This document shows positions 49,903 to 62,749 of a stretch of 64,000 bases of DNA, one piece after another. The DNA comes from Holothuria scabra (lineage: Eukaryota; Echinodermata; Holothuroidea; Aspidochirotida; Holothuriidae): contig CM074195.1 in assembly GCA_037179385.1 (NCBI GenBank), forward strand, positions 7,238,938-7,302,937. The letters are read 5' to 3'. A program made the position numbers and the translations under genes. The first letter of the stretch is position 1. Each line of letters starts with the position of its first letter. Below the pieces are notes generated by a model, which searched no databases, was not told the origin of the DNA, and worked only from the letters and a program-made list of their open reading frames with translations.

Positions 49903-51053
49903 CACTCTTAAAACACTGGGCAATATTTTCGTTGGGTAAAACGCTTTGGTTAAATGTTGGTCAAACTTTGCTCATTTAATGGTAAAAACGTTTCTTCGGT
50001 TCACGTTTATTCCACTATCCAATCATTGGGCAAACTGTTAACAAGCTTACACTCAACGGTTGGGCATATATTTGGTCTATCTACTTGTTGGGTAATTAAT
50101 TGCTAATTAGCATAATGTTTGCTCATTGGTTGGGCAATAAACTTTGCGCGTTCCGCATACGTAAATGTGATAAAAGCATTGCACACAATGAACATGTGAA
50201 AGTTAAGAACAGGCGTACGTACGTATTTCTCAGTGGTTCAAAGTCATTAGCAGCTCATCAAACGACAACTATCTCGCTGATTAATGTCTCAGATTACCTT
50301 GAGGAATGGAGCTTGGGGGGTTCTTGAGTGTGTTTGAGGCTAAATACGAGTACAAGGAGTTGTGTGGAGTATTTAATGTTTATATCGAAGATATAATCAA
50401 CACGATTTAGGAAGAAACTGGTGCTGCTACTGAGCCATGGCCGAAACGTTCGCCTGCTCATCTAGGCTAGGCTAACAAAGCCTAACACTATGTTTGGTAC
50501 TGTAATGTGTCAATGTGAGTTTGATTAGCCTACAGACTAGGCTAGCCTACATCCTTTGGCTTACTATGGCAGCATCACGGTTTCCTAATCGTTTGGTTCT
50601 ATCATTGGATACTTCTCTCCTTGCCATGTGCTCATATTTATTTCAACACAATCTTCAAGTCTTCATGATGCCTTATTGTCGGATAATCTGAGCCTGATTT
50701 ATAAATGGCCACATTTACTAGGGCAATGCACTAGGGATTAGCCCAACAGTTGGTTAAAGAATATGCCCAACTGATGTTGAAAAAGCACCCACGGTTATGG
50801 AAAAGATGATTAACGTTTAACCAACGGTTGGTGAATGCATTTGCCCAACATCTTAATAAAAGACGTGCCCAACAAGTGGGTATGTTTTAAATGCTCATTT
50901 ACCAAACAGTTGGGTAGTTTCCTGCCCAACAGTTAGGTTCAAACTTTACCAAATTTGGTTGGTTAAAGTTTTGCCCAACTGTTTAGGTTGTTGAATAGAT
51001 GCCCAGTGTTGGTCAAAAAGTTGGGCAAATTTTGCCCATTTTTTTTAAGAGTG
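49903..51053. mobile_element. Non-autonomous element R5, second copy, CA target duplication
   Basis: The 1151-bp element begins CACTCTTAAAACACTGGGCA and ends TTTTTTTTAAGAGTG. Both sides are flanked by CA in the same orientation. GTTGGGCA / TGCCCAAC words cluster at both ends, as in the 3870 copy, and the last 130 bp are almost identical between copies. Confidence 0.75.
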
Positions 51054-51095
51054 CAGGGAGACTTCCAAGGCTGTTATACACTTTTGCCTATAATT

Positions 51096-51209
51096 CCCAG
51101 CAAGTCAGAGAGCCATAACTGGGATAAAATGCCGTGAACGGCACGACCAAAACCAATTGGTAAGAAACTGGACCGTAAAACTCCATCTAACCTAGCCTAA
51201 CCTATAATT
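51096..51209 (+). repeat. SINE S1, 3' fragment
   Basis: ACCAAAACCAATTGGTAAGA, AACTGGACCGTAAAACTCCA and TCTAACCTAGCC match the S1 3' end. The head is missing. Confidence 0.6.
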
Positions 51210-52255
51210 CCCAGAGTATGTTGTACTGATAGACAGACAGGCAGACATATAGATAAAGTGAAGGGTCAAACTTACCGACCTTCTTTGACCTCAAACTAAG
51301 ATTTTATAATAACCTTAGGCAAAAATTGCGAAGACAGTTACTTGTTAACTCCGAATGTGTAACCAGTACATAGCCCTTCGTACATTCTCCTACCGAGGGT
51401 AGGATTTTATATTTATGTTGACATTCAGAACGCAAGAGAATTTCACGTGGAGTCCTTAAAGCGGCTCATTGAGCTGGTTAATGAAATTCAGCAAATTTTT
51501 CCAAACCTGTTTAGTTTTCTTCACGTACGAAATGCAAATAGTCAGTCTTAGTTAATCCCTATATCCTACATATAAATAACTGTTTAATGAGTGAGCAATG
51601 ACCGGTTCAAGTCGGTTTTCAAAATTTGTGACCAGACAAGTCAGCACACAAGAAAATTCAAACTTTTAAGGTTTTCTGTGGCTTGAAGCTTGACTTCTTA
51701 TGCTAAGTATAAGCAATATTATGTGATAGTGACCCTTTCAGACTCTCATTAACTTATCGATATCAACTCCATGAGCCTCTTTAATATGCAGTGAGCCACT
51801 GCAAGGTACATGATGATTTAAAAAGTATTACTTTGCAAACATTTTTGCAATGTTTGATAGTTTTAAATTGTCATGATATATCGGATTCTCCCCCTTAGCT
51901 TTCCGCCTAATAAAGCGATTCAATTTCAACCACTTTCATATTTATTTTTAAATTTTGCTACCCGGTGTCGGCTTAGAGAGTTCGTTTTTCTCAGACCTTT
52001 TAGTTCTAATTCAGAGAAAGGTATAAATTATGCTTTCCTCTATAACGGTTGGTGGGTGCTCTAATCTAATGCCGTGTAAGGAAAATGCAATACTGACATA
52101 AAATTCTCAATACTTTCAAATTATTTTTTAAAATAGAGTTCTGATATCCACTTCGTAGAGCTTTAAAAGGTATGTATATATCGTGGATGAACTGAAAAAA
52201 TAAACAGTTAAATTTTATTCATGTAGTCTGGTCCGGATTAAGGTGGGGGCCCGGG

Positions 52256-52397
52256 CCACCCACCAAGAGGGAGTCTCCTACCAATATACGGTAGGCAATA
52301 CATTTTAATAGCAGGCTAGCCAGTAACCACCCACCAAGAGGGAGTCTCCTACCAATATACGGTAGGCAATACATTTTAATAGCAGGCTAGCCAGTAA
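52256..52397. repeat. Perfect 71-bp tandem duplication
   Basis: Two identical 71-bp copies (52256-52326 and 52327-52397), each starting CCACCCACCAAGAGGGAGTC and ending GCTAGCCAGTAA. No differences are seen, so the duplication is recent or an assembly effect. Confidence 0.95.
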
Positions 52398-52399
52398 GC

Positions 52400-54440
52400 C
52401 ATTAGAAACACAGCTCTGCAGCCGTATGCATAACAAATTAGTACTGAATTGGATAGCCTAGATTTTCCTACAGTAGCCCTGCCCCCAATGGACCAACAAG
52501 CTTCCGAGTATGCCTGTATGGATTATGTGTACGCTCGTGTAAGCTCGTACGCCTACACGTATCTGTCAGTACTTTACGTGGCACGAAAATCGAGAAATGT
52601 GCCTGTACTATAATGGTTCGTATAACTCCATCTGTTCTGGTGTTTTAACCATCTTTACGGGGCTTGATGAAGCCTTTGGGAGGTCTTTCTCTGTGCAAAT
52701 AATTAATTAACAAGTACAAATTGTATTCATTTCATGTCATGTTTGTGTATTACATATCATAGTCCTGTTCAGTATCTCCTATTCCCCCCCCCCCCCATAG
52801 TCCTATTTATAGTAAGTTACTAGTCTGTGGTGTATGGAATAGGGAGGAGGGCCTCCCTTCCAAGCGGGCCAGGACCTCCCACCGGCTTTATCTGCATGTT
52901 GTGTATTATTCAAGACAAATTCAGCTTAGCTTGTCGTAAAAAAATTAGCATGACTTGACTGAAGTTCCATTCCCAGAATTTTCACACATTTCGAAATTCT
53001 AGCCGTGCCAGCTGTCTATATATGACACGTAAGATTGTAACATATGGTGGTAAGGTTAATACAACAATTAGTCTGACGTCGATATATCCGTCAAATAAAA
53101 GTCGATCATGCAAGTTAAATATACTTTGATAAGGTCATCAAGTCAACTACCTTCCCTACATAAGGTAAAAGGTGTGGCCATTATTATACCGTGTTACAAA
53201 ATATCCGTCGTGATCATGAATCGTGCCATATTTACCATCAGGATCATAAACCAGTAATGGATATTTATTCATTAATTTTAAGTTAAAATAAAACCTTGTA
53301 TAGACCACCATTTGTTTTGCTTACGGGTAAACTTGACAGAACCGGCCTACTACCAAGAGGGCAAGAAGATGGTGAGCTAGAGATTGAGACTATCCACCCA
53401 CATCAAAATATAAGGCTAGATAGAATTTTAAAATGCAAGGACGATAGAACTCGGTATTCCCTCTATTCAAAATGTCAAATATTTGCAATATTCGAGGCAA
53501 ATTCCATTTAATGTGTTTCTGTTTGCATCCAGTTGCACATAAGGACCCTTCAGCTATCGGAGTCTTTGTAAAGATGATTAGCGCTTTGTTTACGGGACCA
53601 GGCTACCAAGTGCGGATTTTAAGATCAATACCCAGCTCCCTCTAACACCATCCCACTGTGGACAACGGCTATCTACGTCCTTCGGCTATTCTGCAAACGT
53701 GTCATCCGTATCCCCATGTATTGGCCAAAAGGGAGATGTTTTAGTGAAGGCATAACAACCTTAACTACAGAAAACTAAATCAGTGTTTAATCATGAAGCT
53801 ATTATTTTGTCAAAGTATTAGCCCCATGGTCCAATAAAGGGCTATTGCATTGCCGAAAATGTAGAGTGACAAGTGAACTTAACATCTCATGGCATCCAAG
53901 AAGAAAAATTGTCGATTGGTGGTACATACAACACCTAAAAACAGATACAATGTCTGTCTCTGCCAGATTCCAGCTTCTTTTCTTTTCAGCCAGTCTAGAA
54001 AATAAAAAATATGTGAGTTGGACTGTTGGAGGTGGATTATTGCAGTTTCATCGTACTCTTCAACTTTTAACACAAGGTTAATTGGTGGTGGTGAATTAAT
54101 TACAAAAGTGGTAGTTATTAAAAAAAAGGTTTTTGCATCTAGTCCTCTCTATCTTTAAAAAGTTAATGATAAAGTAATGCATATGTTATCATTTTTCTGC
54201 CATGACAAGCCGAGGCACTTTGTTAACTTAAGACGCAGCAGTATTATTTCCTCACTTCTACAGGCAATGTGGCATCTAGCCTGTGGAAATCAAACTTGTG
54301 CTGGTTAATAGGGGAAATTCTTCTTTTGAAGTCGGAAGAGAGAGGGCTGCACTGCGACATGCGGTTAGGCTGAAAGAAATCCATCAGAAACAGGTGCGAG
54401 GATATATCAAAGTTGCATGAACAATAGGCTGAAAGGTCGG
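52400..54440. other. No recognised gene
   Basis: Poly-C at 52786-52796. The short frames 53296-53511 and 53845-54081 carry no motif. No matched repeats. Confidence 0.35.
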
Positions 54441-54444
54441 TTAA

Positions 54445-54698
54445 CCCTTTACGGTTGTGCTCCAATCGGGGTATATTTGCGCGCCTCGGGAGTGGGCGGA
54501 AAAGCGGACGTAGCACGCCCGGCATCAGCTTCCGTAGACTATTGACCCCGTGACCTGAAACTAATTTCCCTCTCGTTGTTGTTGTGGCCGAATTTTCTGG
54601 TAGCTACTCGCAGTTTCGAGCTGCACATGAAACAGTAAAGATGGGCGACAGCCGCGCTCTCCGCCTGGGTCCAAAAGGACCCAAACAACGGCAAAGGG
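54445..54698. mobile_element. piggyBac-type MITE with TTAA target sites
   Basis: The 254-bp element starts CCCTTTACGGTTGT and its right end reads, inverted, CCCTTTGCCGTTGT. TTAA flanks both sides (54441-54444 and 54699-54702). A CCC-type start with a TTAA target is the signature of the piggyBac superfamily. It has no transposase, so it is non-autonomous. Confidence 0.82.
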
Positions 54699-55366
54699 TT
54701 AACAGACAGACCTAGAATTACCTATTAATTAGGACAGATTATGTTAAGTAAAGCTGCAAAAGCTGTATATCATGAACTATGTGATGTAATATTTATTTTA
54801 CGCTGATAAGTTTGACGTGTATGTCTCGGAAGGTCTAGAAAATTAGCTACACAGGAATACTTACCGAAGTGTAAGAGATATCTCAACTCTCTTCATTTCC
54901 CATTTAGGCCTACTTCCGCTGTTCGAAACTGACGGCCTAGAGATTCTAAAAGGAGCTAGAATAAGCTTATTTGTGGAGACTACCCTTTGCCACACAACAG
55001 TCTAAAGTTGCCTTTCCATTTATCCGGCATACGTTAAACGTCGTTTGACTTACGTGAAATCCCTTTCTATATGTACAACTCGACCGATACAGTTTTCTCC
55101 CTGTTGTGACGAGGAATCAAAGAAACCTGTCCTACTAAAGCCATTTGACGTACGTAAAACCTCACAATACGAAACTAAAAGACGCCTTTCCATATATGTG
55201 TTTTTGACCCGCCATCCGTTATGCGTTATCCGTAAAATTCACCTTCATTATCAATATATAAGACCCTTTACATTTGTCGGCTGTCTGTCATACGTCTCCC
55301 ATTTGATCGCTACCCGATGAGTATTTTGATGTTTTACGTTGCAAGGAAGTAACCTGCTGGGTACTG

Positions 55367-55610
55367 ATCGCTTCTCGGCCTTTTGGCTAAGATCATGTGT
55401 AGTATCTGTTCTTTTCATCCAGTAAAGAATGGAGCCATATATGACAGACTAATAATGTAAATGGTCTGAGGGCCGTGAGGTTGGTCAGGCGTTTTCCTTC
55501 AGTGAACGTAATAGATTCTTCGGGAAGCACTGAAGGTTCTGGTTTCGCCGAACGACCCGTTGCCAGAGGGTCAAGATTACTTAAGGAAAAGAAGATCTTC
55601 GGTTTATGGT
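55367..55610 (+). repeat. U2 snRNA-headed SINE, copy 1
   Basis: The first 46 bases match the U2 snRNA 5' end with one difference (ATCGCTTCTCGGCCTTTTGG onward). The match stops after GTATCTGTTCTT, before the Sm region, so this is not a U2 gene. A non-U2 body follows (ATGTAAATGGTCTGAGGGCC, GTGAGGTTGGTCAGG), then the tail GGTTTCGCCGAACGACCC and GTTGCCAGAGGGTC. Confidence 0.82.
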
Positions 55611-56599
55611 TCCTTCTTTTTCGATAGAGATGTAATTTCCTTGGATCATGCAAAACCAGAGAAAGGAGGTTCATTATGCACATCGAGACGAGCTAAGTAG
55701 ACCATTTTATGATATGTCCCTGTTTGGCACTGGCTGTCACAGAGAATGTGAAGGAGCATATAAGAACATGTTACGTTTTGAGTTTTCAGCGATCTCGCGT
55801 TTGTAGATGATTCAGGAATGAATCCACATTTCATTGTGACGAAAATGTAAGCGGATCTTGTCAACTCTGTTGTCAAGCAGCCAACAAGTCTATTTTTTTT
55901 TCTCATTTATTTTTTAAATACAAATGAATATACAAAAGATGACAGCGAACTCGAGATAAATGTACGAGAGTGTTGGAAAGAAAGTCTGCTGATGGAGGGT
56001 TTCGACGTACTACCATATTGCGCTTGAGTTTCCTTGATTCCCGGGGTACTACTAAGTGAAGGAAACTTTAAGTTCCATTGTGTAAGGGTTGCTTAGACTG
56101 GAGTTCGTTCTTTATATTTATATTTTTAAATATAAATATAAAGAACATCTTAACTTTGGTTCATGTCCCTTTTCCGTGTAATAACATATACTATTTTGCT
56201 CTCTGCATTTATTTATTATGTTCTCTCTGTCGCTAATTTTGGGTCCTAACTATCTCGACGATGGGGTTCGCGTCACAGTAATGGCAATAATGGTGCTGTT
56301 GGAATGAAATGTATTACTTAAAATTTTAACGTAGTAAGAAACAAGAAATTCAAAGTCGAGTACTGTAGTAGCGATTCCACATTATGCGGACTCGCATTAA
56401 GTTTATTCACAAATGTGAATGAAAGGGGGTCTATGCCCATACCACCAAAACAGACATTTTAACTTTACACGGAAGTATAAGTTTTGCATCCTATTGCTCT
56501 GTTACTAGATGTAATGAGCAATCAGTTATCAGATCCCCCCAAAAATAGGTATGTACCAAACATCTGGATTACTCAAAGTATCTCTGTTGCTATTTTTAG

Positions 56600-56936
56600 A
56601 GCGAGATTTGAAAATCCATCATTGGAACGACGCAGGTGTGAGAAAAGGCGTAGCAAAATGGTTGTCTGCAATGGGTTGTATGTGAAAGTGTGGACTTGTT
56701 CAAGTAAATCAACAGATTTTGCAAGAAGGTTGAAGTATTTTCGAAATAATACTAGGTAAGTTCAATATCCCTGAACAGGAATATGATATTCTTCCTCATT
56801 CAAGTTAAACTTTTATTTAAATATTTTTTATCTTAAAAAAGAGTCGTCCTCAAATCATACAAATTATATCTTTACGGCGTCTATCTTGGTGCGCCTTCTT
56901 TTTTCCCAGTCGGTGGCGACAATCTATGAATAAGCG
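56600..56936. repeat. MITE R9, diverged copy
   Basis: TTCAAGTTAAACTTTTATTT, TCTTGGTGCGCCTTC and CAGTCGGTGGCGACAATCTA match the 18231 copy. The left terminus is unclear. Confidence 0.55.
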
Positions 56937-57177
56937 TCTTTGAAACTAAAAGAGATATCGTGATAATGTAGCACAGACTGAAACGTTCACACAAAAGTTT
57001 TTTGAGCATTTTTTTTTTTTTTTTGTAGTTACGCAACATCCAATGAACAGCATTAGCAATTTTCGTGAATATCTGAATTACACAATGAACAAGTATTTTG
57101 ATTTAGGTAGCAACTACCGCAGACTATAATGATTCGCTCGAAAAAGGTTTGAAGAAAGCATGTATGTCATACTATAT

Positions 57178-57262
57178 CTAGGGTTAGTTAGTCAGATGGG
57201 GGTTTTCAGCCCAGTTTCCAACCTGTTGGTTCAAATCGAGCCCGCAAATGCCCAATTTCACG
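57178..57262 (-). repeat. SINE S1, 3' fragment, minus strand
   Basis: The minus strand reads GATTTGAACCAACAGGTTGG, AAACTGGGCTGAAAACCCCC, then GACTAACTAACC, the 3' part of S1. Confidence 0.6.
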
Positions 57263-57309
57263 ACTTGTGTATTCATAACCAACTCTGATCAGCCAGATAT
57301 AACTCCCAG

Positions 57310-60300
57310 TCTCTGATGGCGTCCAGTTCTATGCAATCAACTTAGCATGATAACCTTTTTTCGATGAAGATTGTGGGAAACATTATCTCAACAGGGCGAA
57401 CAGGAGTTTTTTTTAGAGAATATTACCTTTTGTTCCGGCAAATCGTTTTCTTTTCTGAACTGATTTTTAGCCAGGATACAAAACTTAGTCCGTGTCCGTG
57501 TGAAGTTGTTAAACAAATTCTGATTGAGGTTTTAATATTCGGAAAATGGTATTTTGACTTCAAGGTTACAATGGAAGTGGGCTTACACTTCGAAGTCGAA
57601 ATATTATAACTGTCCTAAATAAAACATTGATTCGTAGTAATGGTTATGTGAAGAAGATGTGTGGATTTCGACGCACATAACTTTCATTCAACATGTACTT
57701 TACTTCACTTCACTTCTAACCAGAAGAGCTAAGAAAGTTCATGAGAGTTTCACTTTTGGGAGCACCTACTAATTCGATGCAATTAGAAAAATTTGTCATT
57801 GAATTTTTTCCCACGCGGTCTTTGCATACTATTTCAGAGTCAAATGGGTTTCGACACAAAATGTTTGTCACACTAATGTAAAGAAAATTTAATGTATATA
57901 TGATCATTAGTATATTGCCATACGCACGAAAAGCGAAATCCTACACTAAGTCACACAAAGCTAGAGATTTCATTTATTATCTCGAGATATAGATGTCTTA
58001 TTTGAAAAGAAGTTTCACCACATTGTGACGACGTCGCTGCTCTGTCAATTACGAAGATAATGTTTCTGCTTAAACTTCCCCTTAAGTAGATTTGAAATAT
58101 ATTCAAACTTTATTTCCTGCCATTACATCCATCGTTCACGTTATTTTCTATTGGGTTACCTAACCCTTTAAACAACGTGGCAAAGACGATTCCAATGGGG
58201 ACTAGAAATTCCAAAGGGACGGTTGAATGGAAATCTGTTACCCCTCTTCTTTTAATTTTTCAAGGGATTTGGGTGGTAATTCAAGATTCATGGATGTATT
58301 TGGGTACGGAGAGACGAGCTGGAAGCTTTTTAGTGTTGTCTCTAATATGTAGCTAGTTTTCGTGCAAAACTATACTAAATGTGCATAAATTCCAAAAATT
58401 CATTGCAAACCACTTTGAGTTTTACGCTTATGGAAGAACTCCCTACTTGATACTGTCTACATGCCACTTTCACACCTACGAATGTATCCGTAAAACATTG
58501 CAAAACAACCACGTTTAATCAAAATCACCATTGAGTGGAAACATCAGCAAATCCCACACAAAAGCTTCATAAAAGATCTTCTTGGATGTTCATGAATATT
58601 CCAAGATGTAATTTCAATTTCAAGTTATATTTATAACAGATACTAGTGGCTAGTAGCGTAAAATATCCAGTGCGCAAACTCAACACACTTTACTGCAAGA
58701 CGGCTGTCCAAGGCTAGACAGTTAATTTAAATTTTCTTTAAGTAGACAGTGACTCTAAATTTAACTCGGTACAGACCAAATGTGTTTCCTTTCACGCCAA
58801 AGTTTTCATTAATAATATTATCCGTAGCATAACCGGCAATTTTTTAAAAAAATGTACGGTTTTATTTTTCATAGTTTTAAAGTAATTGTTAATAAGGTAT
58901 ACTTAGGACATAAGATGTAACATCTAGTCTGCTTTTCTCTGATTTTGCTCCACGTTAGTGTCTGCATCAAATAATATTGCACTAACGATTGCCGAATTTC
59001 CGATTTTTGCAAATCTTCAAATCTGCAGCAAGTCGCATCTTGAGGCACTTTTCATCTGGGTGAACTCTTCCTGTGATTCTCTGAAGGAATGTCAATGGCA
59101 ATACGTGGGGTAGTCCAGAAGTAAATCTTGAATCACGTCAGTGGTGTTAACCCCCAACCACCCTTTCATCTCTTAAATTACCACTAAGTAGTAATCACAT
59201 TCGACCAATAAAACTGTCGATTAATATACAGAAAACTGAGCAATGAAAACCAGTCTCAATCAAAAGTAAAGAATTTTAAGAACCCTTGTAATCTTATAAA
59301 TAAGGTCAAACAGTATAGACCTTATACATTGCTGACACGCTTACCTCATTTTGAAGATACGATAATGAAACACGCGATAACAGTACTGAACTTTGTGTAG
59401 AAAATATATGGAGCTGTAGGTTTAACGCAGTAGAATAGACCGACTTACGCTCCTATCTAATTAGTTGACCAATCAGGTGTTTCTATTTTTTAATGTTGGG
59501 TTGTTATTCCTTCAAAGGAGGGAGTACTTCTGACATTATGAAATTATTTGCGCTAGGTTTTTAGAGGAAATGCATGTGCGGTCACCGAGTCTCAATCACT
59601 GATCTACATACCTGGATGTAAGGTGGTGCCGAAAAATTAAAGGAACAGGGCCACCATATTGTGCGTTGCATGGGCGTCGTGCAACAGCTCTACTCTCCAC
59701 ACAGTTGGATTAGCAATTTGATATGATGGCTTGATAATTTGACGTTTTAGCTTGAAATCAGACCAAATATGTTATGGAATGTGTTCATTTTCAACAGAAA
59801 ATGTCAATTACTTTAAAAACTGATCAATATCATGTTTTATTTAGCCCAAAACTTTCACTTAGTGCAGTTTGTGGTGGATTGAAGCTCAACTTAACTTAGT
59901 GGCTAGGTCTGAGCCAGTCCTCTTACACAGTGACAACAAAGTACAACTTCAATTGAGGTGGGCACAAGTTCAATTCGAGCTCACAGAGCGGTCCACACAA
60001 CCCCCCCCCCCCCAAACAACTTCTGCCCCGCAACTCTACCCCTCACATACCCTGTGACTTCAAATATTTCTTTTATGAATGAGACATGAATTAAGCATCA
60101 CTCTTTAGGTTGGAGCGTTGAATTAAGGACCTGAAGTCAATAAACCACGCGACGTAATCAACTTTTTCTCATGATTGCTGTTGAATATTTCACTGTCCAA
60201 GTGAAGAAAGGACTGCAGTTATGAATAGTACAAGGCGAATGCCGATGATTCTTGGTCGGTAGTCACGATAAACTGTATGTTGGGCCCGGATTTTAAGCGG

Positions 60301-61480
60301 GCTTTTACGGCCTCAGCCCTCCCCTTTTCGCCATAGCAACTAGTGAAGCGTATGGAAAATAAGTACAACAGTACAACAGGCCTCACATCCTTGCTTTCTC
60401 TTAAGTCAGCCCCCCTCCCGTTTTTGAAAGTCTGGATCCGTACCTGTATATATGACACAGTGGGGGAAATGCAGTCACTTGAGTCCCCCTTACAAAGTCA
60501 TCCCTGGCAAAGTCGCCCGCTAATTGGCCAACAGAGTCTCCAGTAACGAAGTTGTCCCTAACAAAATCACCTCAGACCTGATAGAGTCGACGGTCCCTAA
60601 AGAAAAATTTTAAAAACGTGCTAAAACATAGGCAGTAAACCTATATGGGTCCCTTATGGGTCAGGCCCCCTGTTGTTTGGGGGTTGTAGAATATGCCCAC
60701 GTTATGCAACCCTCTCTCGTAAGAGGCGACTAAACGGGAGGACTTGTACCGTATTCGACCTCTATGACACCTCATACTTATAACACATTTATGTTGGTTT
60801 AACGTTAAATCAATCTAATTGTGCCCTTTTGGGTAAGCTTCCATGAGGGTGGGTGCATTTACCGAGGTTGATCACGGGCCATATGGGGAGTCCATATGCA
60901 CAAGGGATATTACAGGAATTGGTTCATAGTCTCACACACACATTATCAGTTGTTTGAACGAGCCTTAGAACTAGTTTCTCATATGGGCAATTTGAAGAGG
61001 CGGCCCATGGGTCTCTTATCACAACCCCTACGGGTGCAAATTTGTACCCTTTAGGGTTTTGACATTGTTCCTTTTACTCCCTTATGTGGATGTTAACATT
61101 AGAAGGTTATTTTATTTTTTGAGAAGGGGGAGCCTTTGGGAGGCATAGAACAGTATAATCTTGTCGTAGGTGACGAACGTGGCCTCGGGGAAACCGTGCT
61201 TGGAGTCTGGCAGATGAACCTTCTTTTTCAAGGTCAGACTTTGTTAACTTATGAGGTGAGTTTGTCAGGAGTGACTTTCATGGTAACTGAGTGTTTTAAT
61301 TTAATACTAGGAAGACTGTGTAGGGGAGACTTCATTTGTGGGAGACTTAGCTAGTACCTTGTCAGTAAACTGAGCATGAACTTGAAGTACTCCATGAAGT
61401 AACTGTAACTGTTTCTAACTTCATCTACTTGCAATCTGTTGCTGCATAATTGAAACTAAAAGCAGTGACCTACCATGATC
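57310..61480. other. No recognised gene
   Basis: AT-rich sequence with scattered short frames and a poly-C run at 60001-60013. A GC-richer block at 60655-61050 contains TCGTAAGAGGCGACTAAACG, which I cannot assign. No splice-supported exons were found. Confidence 0.35.
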
Positions 61481-61496
61481 TTTATTGTCTTCAATT

Positions 61497-61771
61497 TAGG
61501 TTGCATAAAATGTACACGTTTCAGTCAGAAAATCAAGAAATTTAGCTGGGTTAATAGTTTGCAAGTTGTCACCCAGTGCATATACGGCTATACGAATCAG
61601 TGAAGTCTGTGCTGCGGCAGAATGTTTTCTTGCCCCCTGCAAAATAGCCACCGCGAGACTTCCGGGTGCTTCAATTTATCTACGTGCATGCCTTACATCC
61701 AGGTTATATAGATCAGCGGTCTCAATGTGGTATGCTTTTTCGCACAGATCATGCTCAGTAGATGTTTTCCA
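61497..61771 (-). pseudogene. Possible coding relic on minus strand, one internal stop
   Basis: One minus-strand frame reads about 90 codons with a single TAA. It includes HDLCEKAYHIETADLYNLDV, IEAPGSLAVAILQGARKHSA and ALGDNLQTINPAKFLDFLTE. The composition looks protein-like, but I recognise no family. The opposite strand offers a good donor-like CCAGGTAAGT at 61769, so a plus-strand reading is an alternative. Confidence 0.25.
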
Positions 61772-62460
61772 GGTAAGTGTACAAGACAGCAGTTTAGTAT
61801 CAATTGTTTTACAATGGAAGTTCGGATGGACAAATTGAGAGACGTGCATGCAATGACCTACATACTTAGCCGTTATCTCGAAGTAAAGCCGATGAATGTA
61901 CAGACAGGATCAGAAGAATCGTTCACGTATTCAGGTAGGCTATCAACTTCCCAGTTGTAAAGATCCCCATGGTGTAACTTGTTAGCATTAATTAAACAAA
62001 ATACTTCAAATTCATCTGGCAAAAATTATCAGAAACAATATTAATATAATAGAAAGTGATGGCAGTATTCTGTAATTCAGTTGAATCCACGCCACAGTTA
62101 GTGGGACCATTTTTGATGGCAGCAATCTGCAAAGTTGATGCCACACCACATGGTGTAAAAATAAAGATGCAAAGTTATGGAAACGCTGAGGCTCTCCTTT
62201 GTTATAACAATAATGTTTAACATGTGCACTATAGGCCTACACACAAACGAACCTACGGAACACCTTAAATTCCCGGTTTTCACAACTTTCATAGAATCAT
62301 AATGTTAAAGTGTTTCCATCCTGCGAAAACGCAGAACAAAGATAAAATACTGGTCACTGACGGAGAGTTTAAAGGTGGCGCAATTTTCTTATGCAATTAG
62401 TATTTCTATATTTGATGTGTTATTCTGTTCCTGTATAGTACTGCATGTTTTCTCTGCAGA

Positions 62461-62530
62461 CTTCTCTCGTCAAACGGCTCTTTGCCAGAGAGTGGGGAGG
62501 ACTTTAGAAAAAGACTTATCTCTAGACTTA
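62461..62530 (+). repeat. SINE tail fragment directly upstream of U2-headed SINE
   Basis: CTCTTTGCCAGAGAGTGGGG and AGGACTTTAGAAAAAGACTT are the 3' module of the family, immediately followed by the U2-like head at 62534. Confidence 0.7.
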
Positions 62531-62533
62531 TCG

Positions 62534-62745
62534 ATCGCTTCTCGGCCTTTTGGCTAACATCATGTATAGTATCGGTTCTCAGTGTCATCCAGTCTAGACT
62601 GAGTCCATACATGACACATCAATGATGTAAATGGTTTGAAGGCTGTGAGGTTGGTCAAGTGTTGTCCTTCAGTGGATGTACAGCTTCTTTTGGGAATAGT
62701 CTAAAGTTTTCTCTTTGCCAGAGAGTCGGGAGGACTTAGAAAAAC
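62534..62745 (+). repeat. U2 snRNA-headed SINE, copy 2
   Basis: It starts ATCGCTTCTCGGCCTTTTGG and continues with three or four changes from U2. The body (ATGATGTAAATGGTTTGAAG, GTGAGGTTGGTCAAG) and the tail CTTTGCCAGAGAGTCGGGAG match copy 1. Confidence 0.82.
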
Positions 62746-62749
62746 GGTT

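Noticed and set aside
55367..55412. U2 snRNA gene
   Set aside because: Homology ends near base 46; the Sm site and 3' domain are absent and a SINE body follows.
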